A stretch of 64,000 bases of DNA from Cornus controversa (lineage: Eukaryota; Streptophyta; Magnoliopsida; Cornales; Cornaceae), in assembly GCA_026545225.1 (NCBI GenBank), contig CM048845.1, positions 54,288,033-54,352,032 on the forward strand, read 5' to 3'. A model generated the notes under the pieces. It saw only the letters and a list, made by a program, of their open reading frames with translations, was not told the DNA's origin and did not search any database. Positions 35,877 to 47,680 of this stretch are shown here, one piece after another; the stretch's first letter is position 1, and every line of letters begins with the position of its first letter. The translations under genes were made by a program, and so were the position numbers.

Positions 35877-37819
35877 GGGCTGCTAAATTGGACCTGGGCC
35901 GATCGATTGGGGTAGTTTCATGGGCTAGGTACATGGGTCTGGACAGTGGGTCTTGTATGATGGTTTGGTTTGGGATTGGGCCTGTTTATATTGGATTAAT
36001 TAGAATGGGCCAATTAAATTCAAAAATTGGGTTGGCTTGAATTTAATTTTGGGCTTAAATAAATTGGCCTAATTTTGCTTGGGGCTTAGACGGTAATGGG
36101 CTTGCACAATTAAATTGGGGTCTTGAATTTGGTTTGTGGTGATGAAAGAATTGGGCCTAAGGATTTGGGTTTGGTCTCCGATTAAATTAAATTAGGGCTG
36201 AACATGGTTTGTGAATTGGACTCATTATGAATGGTGTTTGGATTGGGGCTTGAAATTCAGATTTAAGTTCAGCTTCCTATGGACTTTGGATACACAAGGA
36301 CGTGTAAAACAATTCCGGTATAGCAATGGATGATCTTTTCAACCTTCTCGGAAATTAGAGATTTTTGGAGTTCTCACTCCAAATTGAGGTAGGGGGTGTG
36401 CGTTGTGTTTTTCATTCCAAGTTTAATTTCATGTTAATGACATAAAGTAGATGTTTTTACGTTATTTATGATTAAATGAAATTTGGGATATAATCTTTGA
36501 TTTAAATTGATGTATGATTTAAATCGCATGAATTGTTGAATATGCCTTATGTGATAGGTATGTATATATATGGACCCTTAGTTTAAAATTTGTGTTTTGC
36601 AAGAAGATGAATGAGTTTCTTTTGTGTTGAAAAGATTGGTCTATGTGTTAAAATGCATGAATTGTTTTTATATGCAAAATGGTACATGTATGACATGTGT
36701 AGAATTTTGGGAAAAATGATGAAAACCGAGTTTTGGGAAATAAGCTTGTCTTATGTCTTATGATTCTTGTGTGACATGCTAGAATTGAATTAGGACATTC
36801 AATGGGTGCAATGCATCTAACTTGTGAATGTGTGTGCAAAATGTGAAATATTTTGTGTGAGTGTGGGGTGTGTCTCGGAAGTGGCTCATGGAAAATAGAG
36901 GGGGAACATATCCCCTTGGGGTTGAAAGACCTCTACCTTGCGCAAGTGGGTGGTAACCGGATGGGTTAGTAGCCCGAAATAACCAAGAGTTTGAGATATG
37001 GGACTTCGGTACGTATCTCGTGTGTGTGTGTGAGTGTGAACCAAATCCGAGAGAGTGTGTTGAGTCTTATGTGTAACTTATGTGAAATTACATGACTCGT
37101 GTGGATATTTATCCGATTTGAAAATGTCATATGCCACTTATATGATGGAGAATGTGCTTTATGCATGGATTGAAATTATGTGGATGTCAAGTTACATTTG
37201 ATGCATATGCCACGATTTGAAAGAAATGAGTAGAAATGTGAGTTTTATGATGATTCCGTTAAACTTGTGTTTAAATCCCATTTGGTCATATGTTATAGAT
37301 ATGATGAGACTGTGCATTATTGCATGTTTTAAGTTGAAGATTTTGTGGTAGTCAAGCATCTTGATGTCTATGCCATGTGAAGTGAAGGTTTCGATCTTTG
37401 GACTAGAATGCTAGGAAGCATGACACGTAGTTAAGCGGTGCGTGTTGATTGTGTTTATGCGTTGATATGAGATATGAATTTGGACGGATTGCACAACGTA
37501 TTACCTTGAGCCCGTTGAAAATTGCTCATCCCCCTACACTAACACTTTCAGGACATGACAAGGAGATGGTTGGCGGCGTGCAATCGTGAGTTTGACTTAG
37601 AGTTAGAAAGATCTCTCATTTTTGACGTTTTGTGTTATGCGCGTTCGAGATGTGGACATGATGCGCTTAGACATGTATAAAGAGATTTATATTTTGAGAT
37701 ATTGTTTATGAACATTGTGACTTTAATGTTGCTTTGCAGATTAGAATGATTTTGGATGATGACACCTGTGTTTACTTGATGACTAGTCTAGATATCATGA
37801 TTATGTATGTTGTAGAAAT

Positions 37820-37905
37820 GTTGGGGGGACACGTGCCCAGAAGTGTCCATTTTTATTGTTAGATATAAATGCTGGGGGGACACGAGCCCAGAAGTGTCCA
37901 TTTGA
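37820..37905 (+). repeat. Duplicated GGACAC-GTGTCC hairpin motif
   Basis: Two copies about 52 bp apart (37820-37852 and 37872-37903). Each has GGGGGGACACG followed by GCCCAGAAGTGTCCATTT, so that GGACAC can pair with GTGTCC across a 10-nt loop. A single related copy is in the LTR at 45885-45925 (minus strand). Confidence 0.85.
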
Positions 37906-38082
37906 ATTGAAAGCAGGTATAACATGCCAGGATCTGATTATTTAGAATGGGTCATGCCCGATTTTTGTGAAAATAATAGCAAATTGAGGTTGCGTGATCA
38001 GGTGATGGTTATGTCGTGAGGGCGATCTCACGGAGTTCACACCTCGGTTTCCGGGCCTCGGGAATCGGGGCGTGACAGGCTA

Positions 38083-38593
38083 GGGGTGCCCGGACTTCTT
38101 TGGGAAGTCAAGGGAGGAAGATGCACAGAGATGGTACTTCATTTTCTCAAGGGCAGCAGCAAGCTCACCGGCACCGTCACTGACCTTATCTACCGGACCT
38201 CCATGGTCTACGGTGGAGTGTTATCACTACCAGCAATCTAGCCATTATAGATCAGAGTACCCTCAGAGGTGAATTATGGTATCTATACCAGTGATAGTGG
38301 GAGGGGAGCGGGCATGCTTCCATTGCAGACAACCCGAACATGTTGGGGAAAATTGACCACAGAGGCAGGGGGTACAGAGTGGTTTAGGGTCTTAGTAGAG
38401 AACCGCGCCAGCTACCACAGTTCAGTCTAGCCATAGGGTGTTACCATCGCCTCAGCAAGCACATTCAATTTAGGGTTCTCGGGCAGCAATAGGTTCCACG
38501 CTTGCTTCTAGTCACTAATCGGGATTTTAAGGTACTGGCCAGTAGGGTTAGCAGACTTGGGGCTATGTTTTCATACTTGCTCTAGCAGAGGAT
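38083..38593 (+). pseudogene. Ty3/gypsy gag, 3' part with two CCHC knuckles
   Basis: Continues the gag split by the solo LTR. Two zinc-knuckle remnants are seen: CYHYQQSSHYRSEY at about 38216-38258 (Cys2 and the last Cys changed to Tyr), and CFHCRQPEHVGEN at about 38320-38355 (last Cys lost to a stop). The sister gag on the minus strand also shows two knuckles. Stops are frequent. Confidence 0.8.
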
Positions 38594-39085
38594 GTGCCAG
38601 GATGGTCTGTGGTCGGAAGTATCTTCCTAGTATCTAGCTCATGGGTTAGGGTGTTGATAGATTCAGGGGCATCTCATTCATTCATATCTGCTGCATTTGT
38701 TTATGCCTTGGGGTTGGACGTGTCATCACTGGAGTCACAATTGTCCATTGATTCACCTGTTGGGGGTAAAGTTACCCTGGGTAGAGTATGTCGGTCTTGC
38801 GAGATCGAGGTTACGGAGCGTCGGCTAGTGTTCGACTTTGCTCTACTAGACATGACCATTTTTGATATCATTCTAGCTATGGATTGGCTGGCTACCTTTA
38901 GAGCCACGATTGATTGTCTCCGTAGTAGAGTGATAGTGTGCACACATGAGGGTGATTGCTTCTATTTTATAGGAGAGATGGATGATTTCTACATTCCATT
39001 ATTGCTTAGTTCCAGTACTCAGAACAAGATTGGGTATTTTCTAGCTAGCTTATTAGCCGAGGATGATGAAATTATGATGCGTTAA
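38594..39085 (+). pseudogene. Ty3/gypsy aspartic protease
   Basis: Open for 163 residues. The catalytic DSGASHSF motif is at about 38660-38683 and the FDIILAMDWLATF block at about 38860-38900, followed by the usual linker (LLAEDDE). This enzyme cleaves the Gag-Pol polyprotein. The domain itself is open, but the rest of pol is lost. Confidence 0.9.
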
Positions 39086-39189
39086 GGGTTTCCACCAGTT
39101 GTGTGTGATTTTCTAAATATATTTTTGGGGACCTGATAGAGTTACCTCCGATGAGAGATGTTGTGTTTAGCATTGATCTAGCTCCCTGC

Positions 39190-39296
39190 ACCCATCTCTA
39201 TGGCACCGTACCGTATGGCTCCAACTGAATTAAAGGAGTTGAAAGCTCACTTACAAGAGTTGTTGGATAAGGGGTTTGTACGACCTAGTACATCAC
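39190..39296 (+). pseudogene. Ty3/gypsy RT start, truncated
   Basis: Reads [15 protein letters not shown] and GFVRPSTSP, the conserved entry into RT, then stops at about 39296 where an LTR fragment of another element begins. The preceding linker (39086-39190) has frameshifts. Confidence 0.88.
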
Positions 39297-40845
39297 CAAA
39301 AGTGCAAAGAAAAGAGAAGAGGAAGAAGAAGGAAGGAACAGGGACGGCACGCCATCGGCGCGTGGCGGAGCCTGCGCCCTATTCTGGCGCCAGTCGGGGA
39401 CCAGGAAAGGTCCCATTGGGTCCCACTCTCCAGGCCCACCCACTGGCCCAGTGTGGGCCCAGTCCAAAATATTTTAGTATTTTTTTTAATTTTAAATCAT
39501 TTATAAAGATAGAAAATTTGGAAAAATATTAAAATATCAAAAAATTCTAGAAAATTTTTGAAAATTTAAATAAATCTTTTAGGGGCAGAATACACTTGGG
39601 TTTTAAATTTCAAGACGAAATAAGTTCCCTTTGTTGTAGAATTAGTACAAAAAGTATGCTTCAAAATTAGAATTTTAGTTTCTTTTGTTTTGGAAAATAT
39701 TTTTAAATTACGAAAAATTCCAAAAAGGTGAATTAAGTCTTTGAAGACGGTTTATGCTCGGAAACCTAGTTTAAATCTAGGTTTAGATCCCCTTGTTGTT
39801 TAAGTTACATTGTAGGCTTGAGTATGTGTTTTCCTTTTTAATAGTTTTGTTCTTCCTTAATTGTTTTCTTTGCAATTATAATTGTTCATGGTATGTTGGA
39901 TTTAGTTTAATTGTTTTATGTACTATTCATTTTGGTGATTGGAATTCCATTAGGTTAATTAATGTGATTTTAGGTATGTCAAGTTTTTATTTTATTTTAT
40001 CTTAAGTAATATAGGAGGCATGTGAGAATTGCCAATACCTAATAAAGTATTTAATTGGTTTATAAGGGAGGCATGTGAGGATTGCCAATACCTAATAAGG
40101 TATTTAATAGGGTTACAATGAGGTATGTGAGGATTGCCAATTACATAATAAGGTATACAATATATTTTTTAGATAAGGGCAAGGCATGTGAGGATTGACA
40201 ATTACTTAATAAGGTATATAATATGTAGATAAGGGAGGCATGTCAGGATTGCCAAATTATAGTAGGGTATATGCTTAATATGGGTTCAGGCATATATGGA
40301 TTGCCTTTGCATTAAATTAAAAAAATTGTGCCCTAGTTTAGAACCGTTGGTTAACTGATAAAGGGTATGTCTGTATGCATATATATATTTTATTATTCTC
40401 ATATAGATGGTATGTTTATCGGTTCTCTGATTGCGTTGTAGGAGAGGGAACTTGTTTATGGGTTTAACCCACTTTGTTGATTATTGCAGGTCCCAAGCAG
40501 TTTCCACCTCGAGGTTAGGGCGTGGAGTTCATAGAACAGAGCAGTCATCTATTCCTTACCAGACATCAGGGTAGGGGCTTAGATCATTTCTATAACAATT
40601 TTTACTTTTGTTATTTTTTTGTTATGGGGTCCTTGAGTTATGGGACTTCCAAGTTGTATCGCTCGGACTAATATTATTTATTTATCGTAATTTATTTTAT
40701 CTCAGTTAGACTTTCCTATCAGCATTTAAAATTATTTTGTTTTCTCTTTGTATTATATGCTTGTTTGCTATCAGTTGTAGATATATCTTAGGTTTTATGT
40801 GTGAGACTGGCCACCTGATACGTGAAATTTGTTGGGGGTATTTTA
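39297..40845 (+). mobile_element. 5' LTR (5'-truncated) of the next plus-strand gypsy element
   Basis: The right half of an LTR of the TGTAA(T/C)ACCCC family. It ends GGGGGTATTTTA at 40845, just before a primer-binding site (TTGGTATCAAAGC, 40847-40859). It is closely similar to 51936-53204. The left part of the LTR, present in full at 57644-60183, is missing. The hairpin-bearing subrepeats are at 40010-40310. Confidence 0.85.
40010..40310 (+). repeat. Subrepeat array with ATACCTAATAAGGTAT hairpin
   Basis: About five copies, 50-60 bp each, of GGCATGT(G/C)AGGATTGCCAA followed by ACCTAATAAGGTAT. ATACCT and AGGTAT pair across AATA. The same array recurs at 52380-52680 and 59330-59580, and in reverse at 49530-49745. 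Confidence 0.92.
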
Positions 40846-40972
40846 GTTGGTATCAAAGCATTCCAGGTTCAAGTATTCTCTGGTCCTTAGGGTCTGTCAT
40901 ATAGTATCTTCTGTGTTGCGTATTCTGATAAGTAGAACTTAAGTATAGGACTCATTATACTCTAATCTATTA

Positions 40973-41930
40973 TTGGGTATTGATGACTTTTCTATTTCAT
41001 CTTCACATTATTGCTCATGTTATAGCTACAGGAACGACGACTACTCTTCAGAATCAACAGCCACCGCAATTGGCACAGGTTTCATTACCAGTGGAGCAGC
41101 CCAACACTTTGGAGAGGGTACGGAATTCCTTCACAAAAAGGAATCCACCAGAGTTTTCAGGGACTACGGAGGTGACCGAAGCGTATCAGTGGAGGAAAGA
41201 CATTAACGCCATATTCGCATGATCATGTGCATAGAGGTGGAGCAACAGATGCTAGCTACTTTTAAGCTAGTGGGGGATATGTTACAGTAGTAGGAGTTAG
41301 TGACCACAGTGGAGGAGCGAACTACGTTAACTTATGCAGAGTTTCAGGTCCATTTTGATGCTAAGTATTTCCTGTATTAAGTGAGGGCAGCCAAAAATAG
41401 GGAATTTTTGGACTTACAATAGGGGGACAGGGAAGTTGCAGTATATGAGCAGGAGTTCACCAATTTATCGTTGTTTGCACCTAAAGAGGTGAACACTAAA
41501 GAAAATAAGATGAACTGCTTTGTGAATGGTTTGATTTGACTTATTCGACAGGTTATTATAGGAAGTCCATCTTATACCACTTATGCTCAGGTGGTTGATG
41601 TTGTATTACAGTACTGTCAGTCGAAGAGGGACTACAGGAAAGGGAAGGGAGAGAAACGAAATGACAGGGACTCCACTAGTAAGACAGTGGAAAAGAGAAA
41701 TGGAAATGGCTGGAGGCAGTCTGATAGGGGTAGTTTTCCAAGGCAGTAGTCGTGGAAGAAACACAGAGCTACCGGTGATGCTAAGAGAGGGGAAACCTCT
41801 ACTCACAGCAGGCCGAATGGGACACCACAGGGAGGTCAGTTGAGGAGGCCCACTGGTGTATTCACAGGACATTGTTACGGGTGTGGCGAGCTTGGGCATT
41901 CAGCTAGATATTGCCCTAACACTCATCAGG
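40973..41930 (+). pseudogene. Ty3/gypsy gag (decayed)
   Basis: Gag of the element whose 5' LTR ends at 40845. The first ~70 residues resemble the gag start at 60333 (ALQNQQPPQ, NPPEFSGTTEV, YQWRKDI). Capsid blocks are broken by many stops. A complete CCHC knuckle, CYGCGELGHSARYC, is at about 41873-41914. The normal start codon region (MPPHR in the sister copy) appears deleted. Confidence 0.87.
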
Positions 41931-42059
41931 GACATCTGGGTCAGTAGGGATAGAGACAGCAACCACCTTTGCCGGTACCACAAGTTTCATGGATTCAGGC
42001 TCGACATCGTCCAACTTTACCAGCACCGCCACAGCCCACGGGATAACCTGGTCAACTGA

Positions 42060-42590
42060 TGAACTATGGGAGGGTCTATAACGTTATGCCATATGATGTG
42101 CAGGCTCCTCAGGCGATTGAGGGTATGTTTCTGATCAATTGTAAATTCAGTCGTATTTTATTTGATACTGGGGCATCTTATTCTTTCGTGTCTTAGTCAT
42201 TTACTAGGCTATCTAGTATGTTTACTCAGTCGTCTAGTTCTCTACTTACTATAGCTACACCATTGGGAGTTTGTACAATCCTACGGGAATGTTGTAGTCA
42301 GGTCCCTATAGACATTGGTAGACTCAGGTTCCTGGCAGACCTATTGGTCTTGTACTTGCATGCGTATGATGTCATACTCAGGATGGATTGGTTATCATAT
42401 TACCATGCTCAGGTTAATTGCCATGATATGGCAATTATTTTTACTATACCGAATCAGCTGATGTATTTGCTTGCTATACCGCAATCAAATGGAGGGTCTA
42501 GCACTCACTTGTTTTTTATTAGTGAGGAGTCTCCAAAGGGAACTACAATTTCTCTAGATTCCATTCCAGTGGTACGAGACTTTTAGGATA
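42060..42590 (+). pseudogene. Ty3/gypsy aspartic protease
   Basis: The catalytic FDTGASYSF is at about 42162-42188, then a stop. From 42218 the frame is open with the conserved AYDVILRMDWLSYYHA block at about 42361-42408 and the linker to RT. It processes the polyprotein in intact relatives. Confidence 0.87.
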
Positions 42591-42673
42591 TGTTTCAGGT
42601 GATCCCAGGTTACCACCGAGTAATGAGACTTTTAGGATATGTTTCAGGTGATCCCAGGTTACCACCGAGTAAT
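42576..42673 (+). repeat. Perfect 49-bp tandem duplication in pol
   Basis: 42576-42624 is repeated exactly at 42625-42673. It begins GAGACTTTTAGG. As 49 is not a multiple of three, it shifts the frame between protease and RT. Confidence 0.97.
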
Positions 42674-42689
42674 GAGATAGACTTTGTGA

Positions 42690-43560
42690 TAGATTTAGCT
42701 CCAGGCACCAGGCCTATTGCTAGGGCCCCATACAGAATGGCGCCTATGGAAATGAGGGAGTTGATGGATCAGATTCAGCAACTTCTCAGTAAGAAATTTA
42801 TTTGCAGGAGTACTTAACCGTAGGGAGCACTGGTGTTGTTTGTGAAAAAGAAAGATAAGTCCCTTCGCCTATGTATTGACTACAGAGATTTGAATAAGGT
42901 CACAATCCGCAACAAGTATCCATTGCATAGGATTAATGATTTTTTCAATCAGCTGAAAGGAGCTACCTACTTCTCGAAGATAGACTTGAGATCCGAGTAT
43001 CATCAACTTTGAGTTAGGGAGCAGGATGTACCAAAGACAACCTTCCTTACTAGATATGGGTCGTATGAGTTTCGGGTTATGCCTTTTGGGTTGACGAACA
43101 CCCCAACTGTCTTCATAGATCTGATGAATAGAGTATTTAGAGCCTATTTAGATTAATTTGTTATTGTTTTTATCGATGACATTCTGGTTTATTCTAGGTC
43201 AGATAAGGATCACGCCAGACATCTCAGTATTGTTCTGCAGACACTAAGAGACCATCAGTTGTATGTAAAGTTTGAGAAGTGTGATTTATGGCAGAGGGAG
43301 GTGAATTTCTTGGATTACGTAGTATCTGAGAAGGGGATGGCGGTATACTCAAGTAAATTGTCAGCAGCTTTAAAGTGGGGGCAGCCTACCTCACCCTCAG
43401 AAATTCATAGTTTTCTGGGGTTAGCTGGTTATTATCGTTGGTTCATTCAAGGCTTCTCTAAGATTGCTGGTCCACTCACCCATTTGACTAAAAAGGGTGT
43501 GTCTTTCATTTCGGATGATTCTTGTCAGACGACGTTTGATGAGTTAAAGAGCAAGTTGAC
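42690..43560 (+). pseudogene. Ty3/gypsy reverse transcriptase
   Basis: RT with blocks in order: [43 protein letters not shown], the catalytic [10 protein letters not shown] (Asp pair at 43175-43180), then [10 protein letters not shown] and [12 protein letters not shown]. It uses FIDD in place of the more usual YIDD/YVDD. Stops at about 42815, 43010 and 43155 make it defective. Confidence 0.92.
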
Positions 43561-44050
43561 AACTACACCTGTCCTAGCTACTCCTAAGAGCGAAGTCGAG
43601 TACTTAGTATATACCGATGTATCATTGCAGGGTTTGGGTTATGTGTTGATGCAGGAGGAAAGGCCGATATCCTATGATTCACGTAAGCTTAAGCCTCACG
43701 AGCTTAATTACCCAACTCACGATATGGAGTTGTCAGTTGTGGTTTTTACCTTATGAATTTGGAGACACTACTTTTTGGGTGAGACCTTTAGGTTATTCAG
43801 GGACTACAAGAGTTTACAGTATTTGTTCTCACAGAAGGAGCAAAATATGAGACAACGCAGGTGGTTGGAGTTCGTGAAAGATTATCATTTTTCCATCTAG
43901 TACCACCCAGGGAAAGCGAATGTAATAGCTGATGCACTTAGTTGCCGACCCTATGCTAGTCTTTTTGCTCTATTTGAAGCAGAGTGGAATGACTTGAGCA
44001 GCATTGATGCCTTAGCTAATGCCTTTGTAGGATGTGTAGTGGTTACTCCT
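43561..44050 (+). pseudogene. Ty3/gypsy RNase H
   Basis: Follows RT in the same frame to a stop at 43754. [15 protein letters not shown] (the Ser/Ala-rich first Asp block) is near 43610-43655, and [16 protein letters not shown] at about 43686-43733. The end is IADALSCRP at about 43927-43953, which precedes the integrase linker. Confidence 0.9.
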
Positions 44051-44094
44051 ACTATCATTCGGAGGGTAATTACAAGTCAGCTTACTGACTCGCA

Positions 44095-45225
44095 GTGCGT
44101 AAAGAAAGTGGCGGAGTTGAAATCTGGGAACTACCATTCTATACCGTAGGTACAGATGGAGGATTGAGATATAAGGGGCGGTTAGTGGTTCCTCCAAAGG
44201 ATGATTTGAGGAGGGCAGTGATGAGTGAGGCTCATAGTTCACAGTTTTCGGTACACCCAGTCAGGGATAAAATGTACCAGGACATGAAGCAACAATTTTG
44301 GTGGGGAGGCATGAAGAGGGACATTGTTATATTTGTCTCTGAGTGTAGCACTTGTCAAATGATCAAGATTGATCACCAAAGACCGTCAGGATCTTCATAG
44401 CCATTACCTATACCGGAGTGAAAATGGGAGAACATTTCTATGGATTTAATTGTGGGATTTCCCACCTCACAGCGAAATCATGATGCTATTTGCGCAATAG
44501 TGGACAAGTTGAAAAAATCATCCCATTTCTTGCCAGTTCGCTCGAGTTACACCTTAGAGCAATACAAGAAGCTATACATTGTAGAAATAGTGAAGCTTCA
44601 TGACATGCCTTTGTAAATTATATCGAATAGGGATCCAAATTTTGTATCAGGGTTTTGGGAGAGTTTTCAGCAGGCTATGGGTACAACTCTGCATCTCAAT
44701 ACAGCCTATCACCATCAAACTGATGGTCAAACTAATAGGGTTAATAAGATTTTGGAGGATATGTTCTGAGCATGTGTACTCAACTTCAAAGGTAATTGTG
44801 AGAGTTACTTGCCACTCATTAAGTTTGCTTATAACAATAGTTATCAAAATACTATTGGTATGCCACCATTCGAGGCTCTGTATGAGGGCCCATGTAAGTC
44901 GCATGTGCTTGTTGGAGGTTGGAGAGAATAGATTCTTAGGTCCTCAATTCATTAAGGACACATCCGAGAACGTCGCTCTTATTAGAGATCGAATACGGAC
45001 TGCTCAGAGTAGACAGAAGAATTATACTGATCGGATTACTCGAGCACTAAAGTTCAAGGTGGGGGATCAGGTTTTACTCAAGGTTTCTCCCATAAAGGGA
45101 GTAATGCAGTTCGGGAAAAAGGAGAAGTTGTCACCTCATTTTGTCTGTCCTTTCATGATTACTGACAGGATTGGGACTGTAGCTTATAGATTGGCGTTAC
45201 CAGACACAATGCACAGGGTACATAT
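44095..45225 (+). pseudogene. Ty3/gypsy integrase, truncated at the C-terminus
   Basis: The zinc region reads HSSQFSVHP and CSTCQM (44235-44360). The core reads MDLIVGFPTS, IISNRDPNFV, HHQTDGQTNR and LPLIKFAYNN (44435-44850) with stops at about 44614 and 44768. After a frame change the post-core domain (LKFKVGDQVLLKVSP, GPF-like CPFMITDRIG) runs to about 45215. It stops at 45225, where the minus-strand LTR begins, so the C-terminal tail and any chromodomain are absent. Confidence 0.9.
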
Positions 45226-47680
45226 TATCACGCCTCTATTTCCCACACCCGGTTGAAGAGGTCTGGAACCCTGATTTATCATCACCGGGAAGTAGCTAAA
45301 AAGCTACAGTAACTCCACAATGTACAGTGCACTGCTAGACTGCAATCTGCACAACAGTCATAAAAAAATTCATAGAAAATTCATTTCAGCTCAAAACGAG
45401 GAAAATGAAAATTCTATAGAAACTAGACTAAATATAGAAGAAGCTTGAGCCAACTTTAATGGCTAGATGTTAGCCAAATGAAACATTTTTGACAACCAAG
45501 TTGGTGCCCAATAGAAATTGTAAAATCTGGTGGCAGAACATTCACGGATGTTTATAAAATTCTGTGGTTGTCCAAATTTCACCAAATTAAATATGGGAAT
45601 ACTAGACATCTAGGGGAAGATGTGGTAAAAATTTCAGATCATTTGGAGTTGTGTAGACCCCTCAAAAAAATTTGCCAAAATTCAGGCAGAATGTATTCAT
45701 TTGACCGGCAATACTTTCATTTCCAAAACAAAATCTTACACCCAACATTCCAAGGATCTACAAATGGTACATCTCCATACACACCCTAATTCACACATTC
45801 ATATCACCATATTCTCACAAATCCTTATACATTTCTATTGAAATCATACAAATCATTTCATATGTCATTCACACCTCAAATTCAAAATGGACACTTTTGG
45901 GCACATGTCCCCCCCTAATGGCTATACAATTATGTTCAAAGTCTTCCATACATGTCCAACATGGCTTATACATACATATGAAATTCAAATATAAATATGT
46001 TATCCAACTTTAAGAAAAATATTTCCCAAAAGAATCCACATGCCACAAAACGGCATGGACATCTACATACATATCAAAAGATCCAAAAGTCCAAAAGAAA
46101 CTCAACAAGGTCCATTAAGCTAATCATGGCTCATCCTCCATTGGTGCCTTATTTGGAAAAAAATTGTATATAGGGGGTGGGCACCACTGCAGCTCAGTAA
46201 AAATGATCCACCCAACTCTACTCTAACTCAGGCGGCCATGCATGGATGCATATAAAGTCATTACAATCTATATGACAAATATCCATGCTTTTTACCTATA
46301 AATAATCACGTTTTATAAATCATACGTGATGCTTCACATTCTAATGTATACATACATATAGCAAATTGATCAAGTCACAATTCAATGTAAAACTCACACC
46401 ACATAAGTCCGAAAATCAATTCAATGGGGACTAGCTTATCAAACCACCTCATAGTAAAGGTCTCTTCGGCACCCAAACTCTGCTTATGCTTCTCGGTTCA
46501 CTATTCCGACGGATGCGCCATCCGCTTGGCCAAGTCTTGGGTCTTTCACCCTAGGGGTCATCCCCTTATCTTAATTTTCAATGTTGTCACACCCCAAAAA
46601 TCACGCTTTTCATATAGTGCACATAATCACATCAATGCACTCAATCAACACAATGCAATGCATTTTATCAAATCAATGCATTTTTCTTCACTTCAAGATT
46701 ATCACAATGTCATCACACTCACATCATGGAAATCATCATGCTTATGCATTTTTCAATAAAGTCATATATTTCATGCATAAATTTATAAACACCCACATTT
46801 TCATGTTTTCACCAAATGAACACATTTTCAATAATTAGCATATATAGTCTCAATATCACATATACAACACATATGAGCCCTAACTAGCATGTTAGATCTA
46901 TACATATGCATAAATCACATTTATATATATATATATATATATATACATACATATACATAAAACCCTAAACTCAAAAAAATCTCAACTTATCTTTCATGTC
47001 ACAAATATGTGACCTATAGAATCAAAGTAAAGATGAGTCTAGCACCCCTACCTCAATTCCTATGCTTTGAATCCAACTTTGAGAAATTCCAGCTTTCTCA
47101 ACTTCACGAAATGTAGACTTTGATTGGTTCAAACCGAAGCCCTCAACGCCCTCTACACACTTTCCATCTTCGAGATCTTCCAAATCACACCTCAAGTGAC
47201 CTAGAATCTAGAGAGAAGAGAGAGAGATGAAGTAGGAGATGTAGAGAGAGAGAGATATCTATAAAATGAAATATCTCAGACCCCTTTTTATATTTATCTC
47301 AACCCTAGGGGCGCGAAATAACCATTTTACCCTCGGCCACTTAATGTACCTTCCCAACCTCAGAATTAATTCCCGAAAACTCCGTTGGACTCAAAATCGC
47401 TTCCTTAACACTCTAAACATTTCATTTAAACCATTCCCCAAAATAAATATTTTTTTGAGAATTTTTTGAATTCCCGGGCCCACTTAAGTCGCATCCCGGG
47501 CCTCGATTTGACCAAAAAGTCAAACTTTTTCAAAAGTTTCCAAAACTTCCCAAAATCATATTCCAACCTTCTAAACATGTTCCCCGCATTCAAAACATGT
47601 TAAATATTATTTAAAATACATTTAAAGTAATAAATGATGAAAAATTTAAAAAATAACCAAAATTGGGCACGGTCTCTACA
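45226..47680 (-). mobile_element. 3' LTR of a minus-strand Tekay-like element (2455 bp)
   Basis: Starts TGTAGAGACCGTGCCC at 47680 after a purine tract (GGTGAGAGGT) and ends in GAGGCGTGATA at 45226 (the final CA changed to TA). It is colinear with the LTRs at 1467-2950 and 7986-10348 and is the most complete of the three. It includes a CT-rich tract read on the minus strand (47215-47255) downstream of a TATA-like region. A conserved GGACAT-GTGTCC hairpin motif is at about 45885-45925. It truncates the integrase of the plus-strand element on its left. Confidence 0.88.

Larger units (their letters stand above)
34418..38077 (+). mobile_element. Solo LTR (3660 bp) inserted in gypsy gag
   Basis: Starts TGTAAGGACCG and ends GGGGCGTGACA, flanked on both sides by GGCTA (34413-34417 and 38078-38082), a perfect 5-bp target-site duplication. 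It has no internal coding region or second LTR, so it is a solo LTR left by recombination between two LTRs. It includes (TA)n tracts (34490-34640 and 35838-35869), a long GA-rich tract (34870-35215) and a GC-rich segment (35220-35810). Its GGACAC inverted-repeat motif is also found in the Tekay-like LTR at 45226-47680, so it is probably a related chromovirus. Long open frames inside (for example 35628-34813) are low-complexity. Confidence 0.93.
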
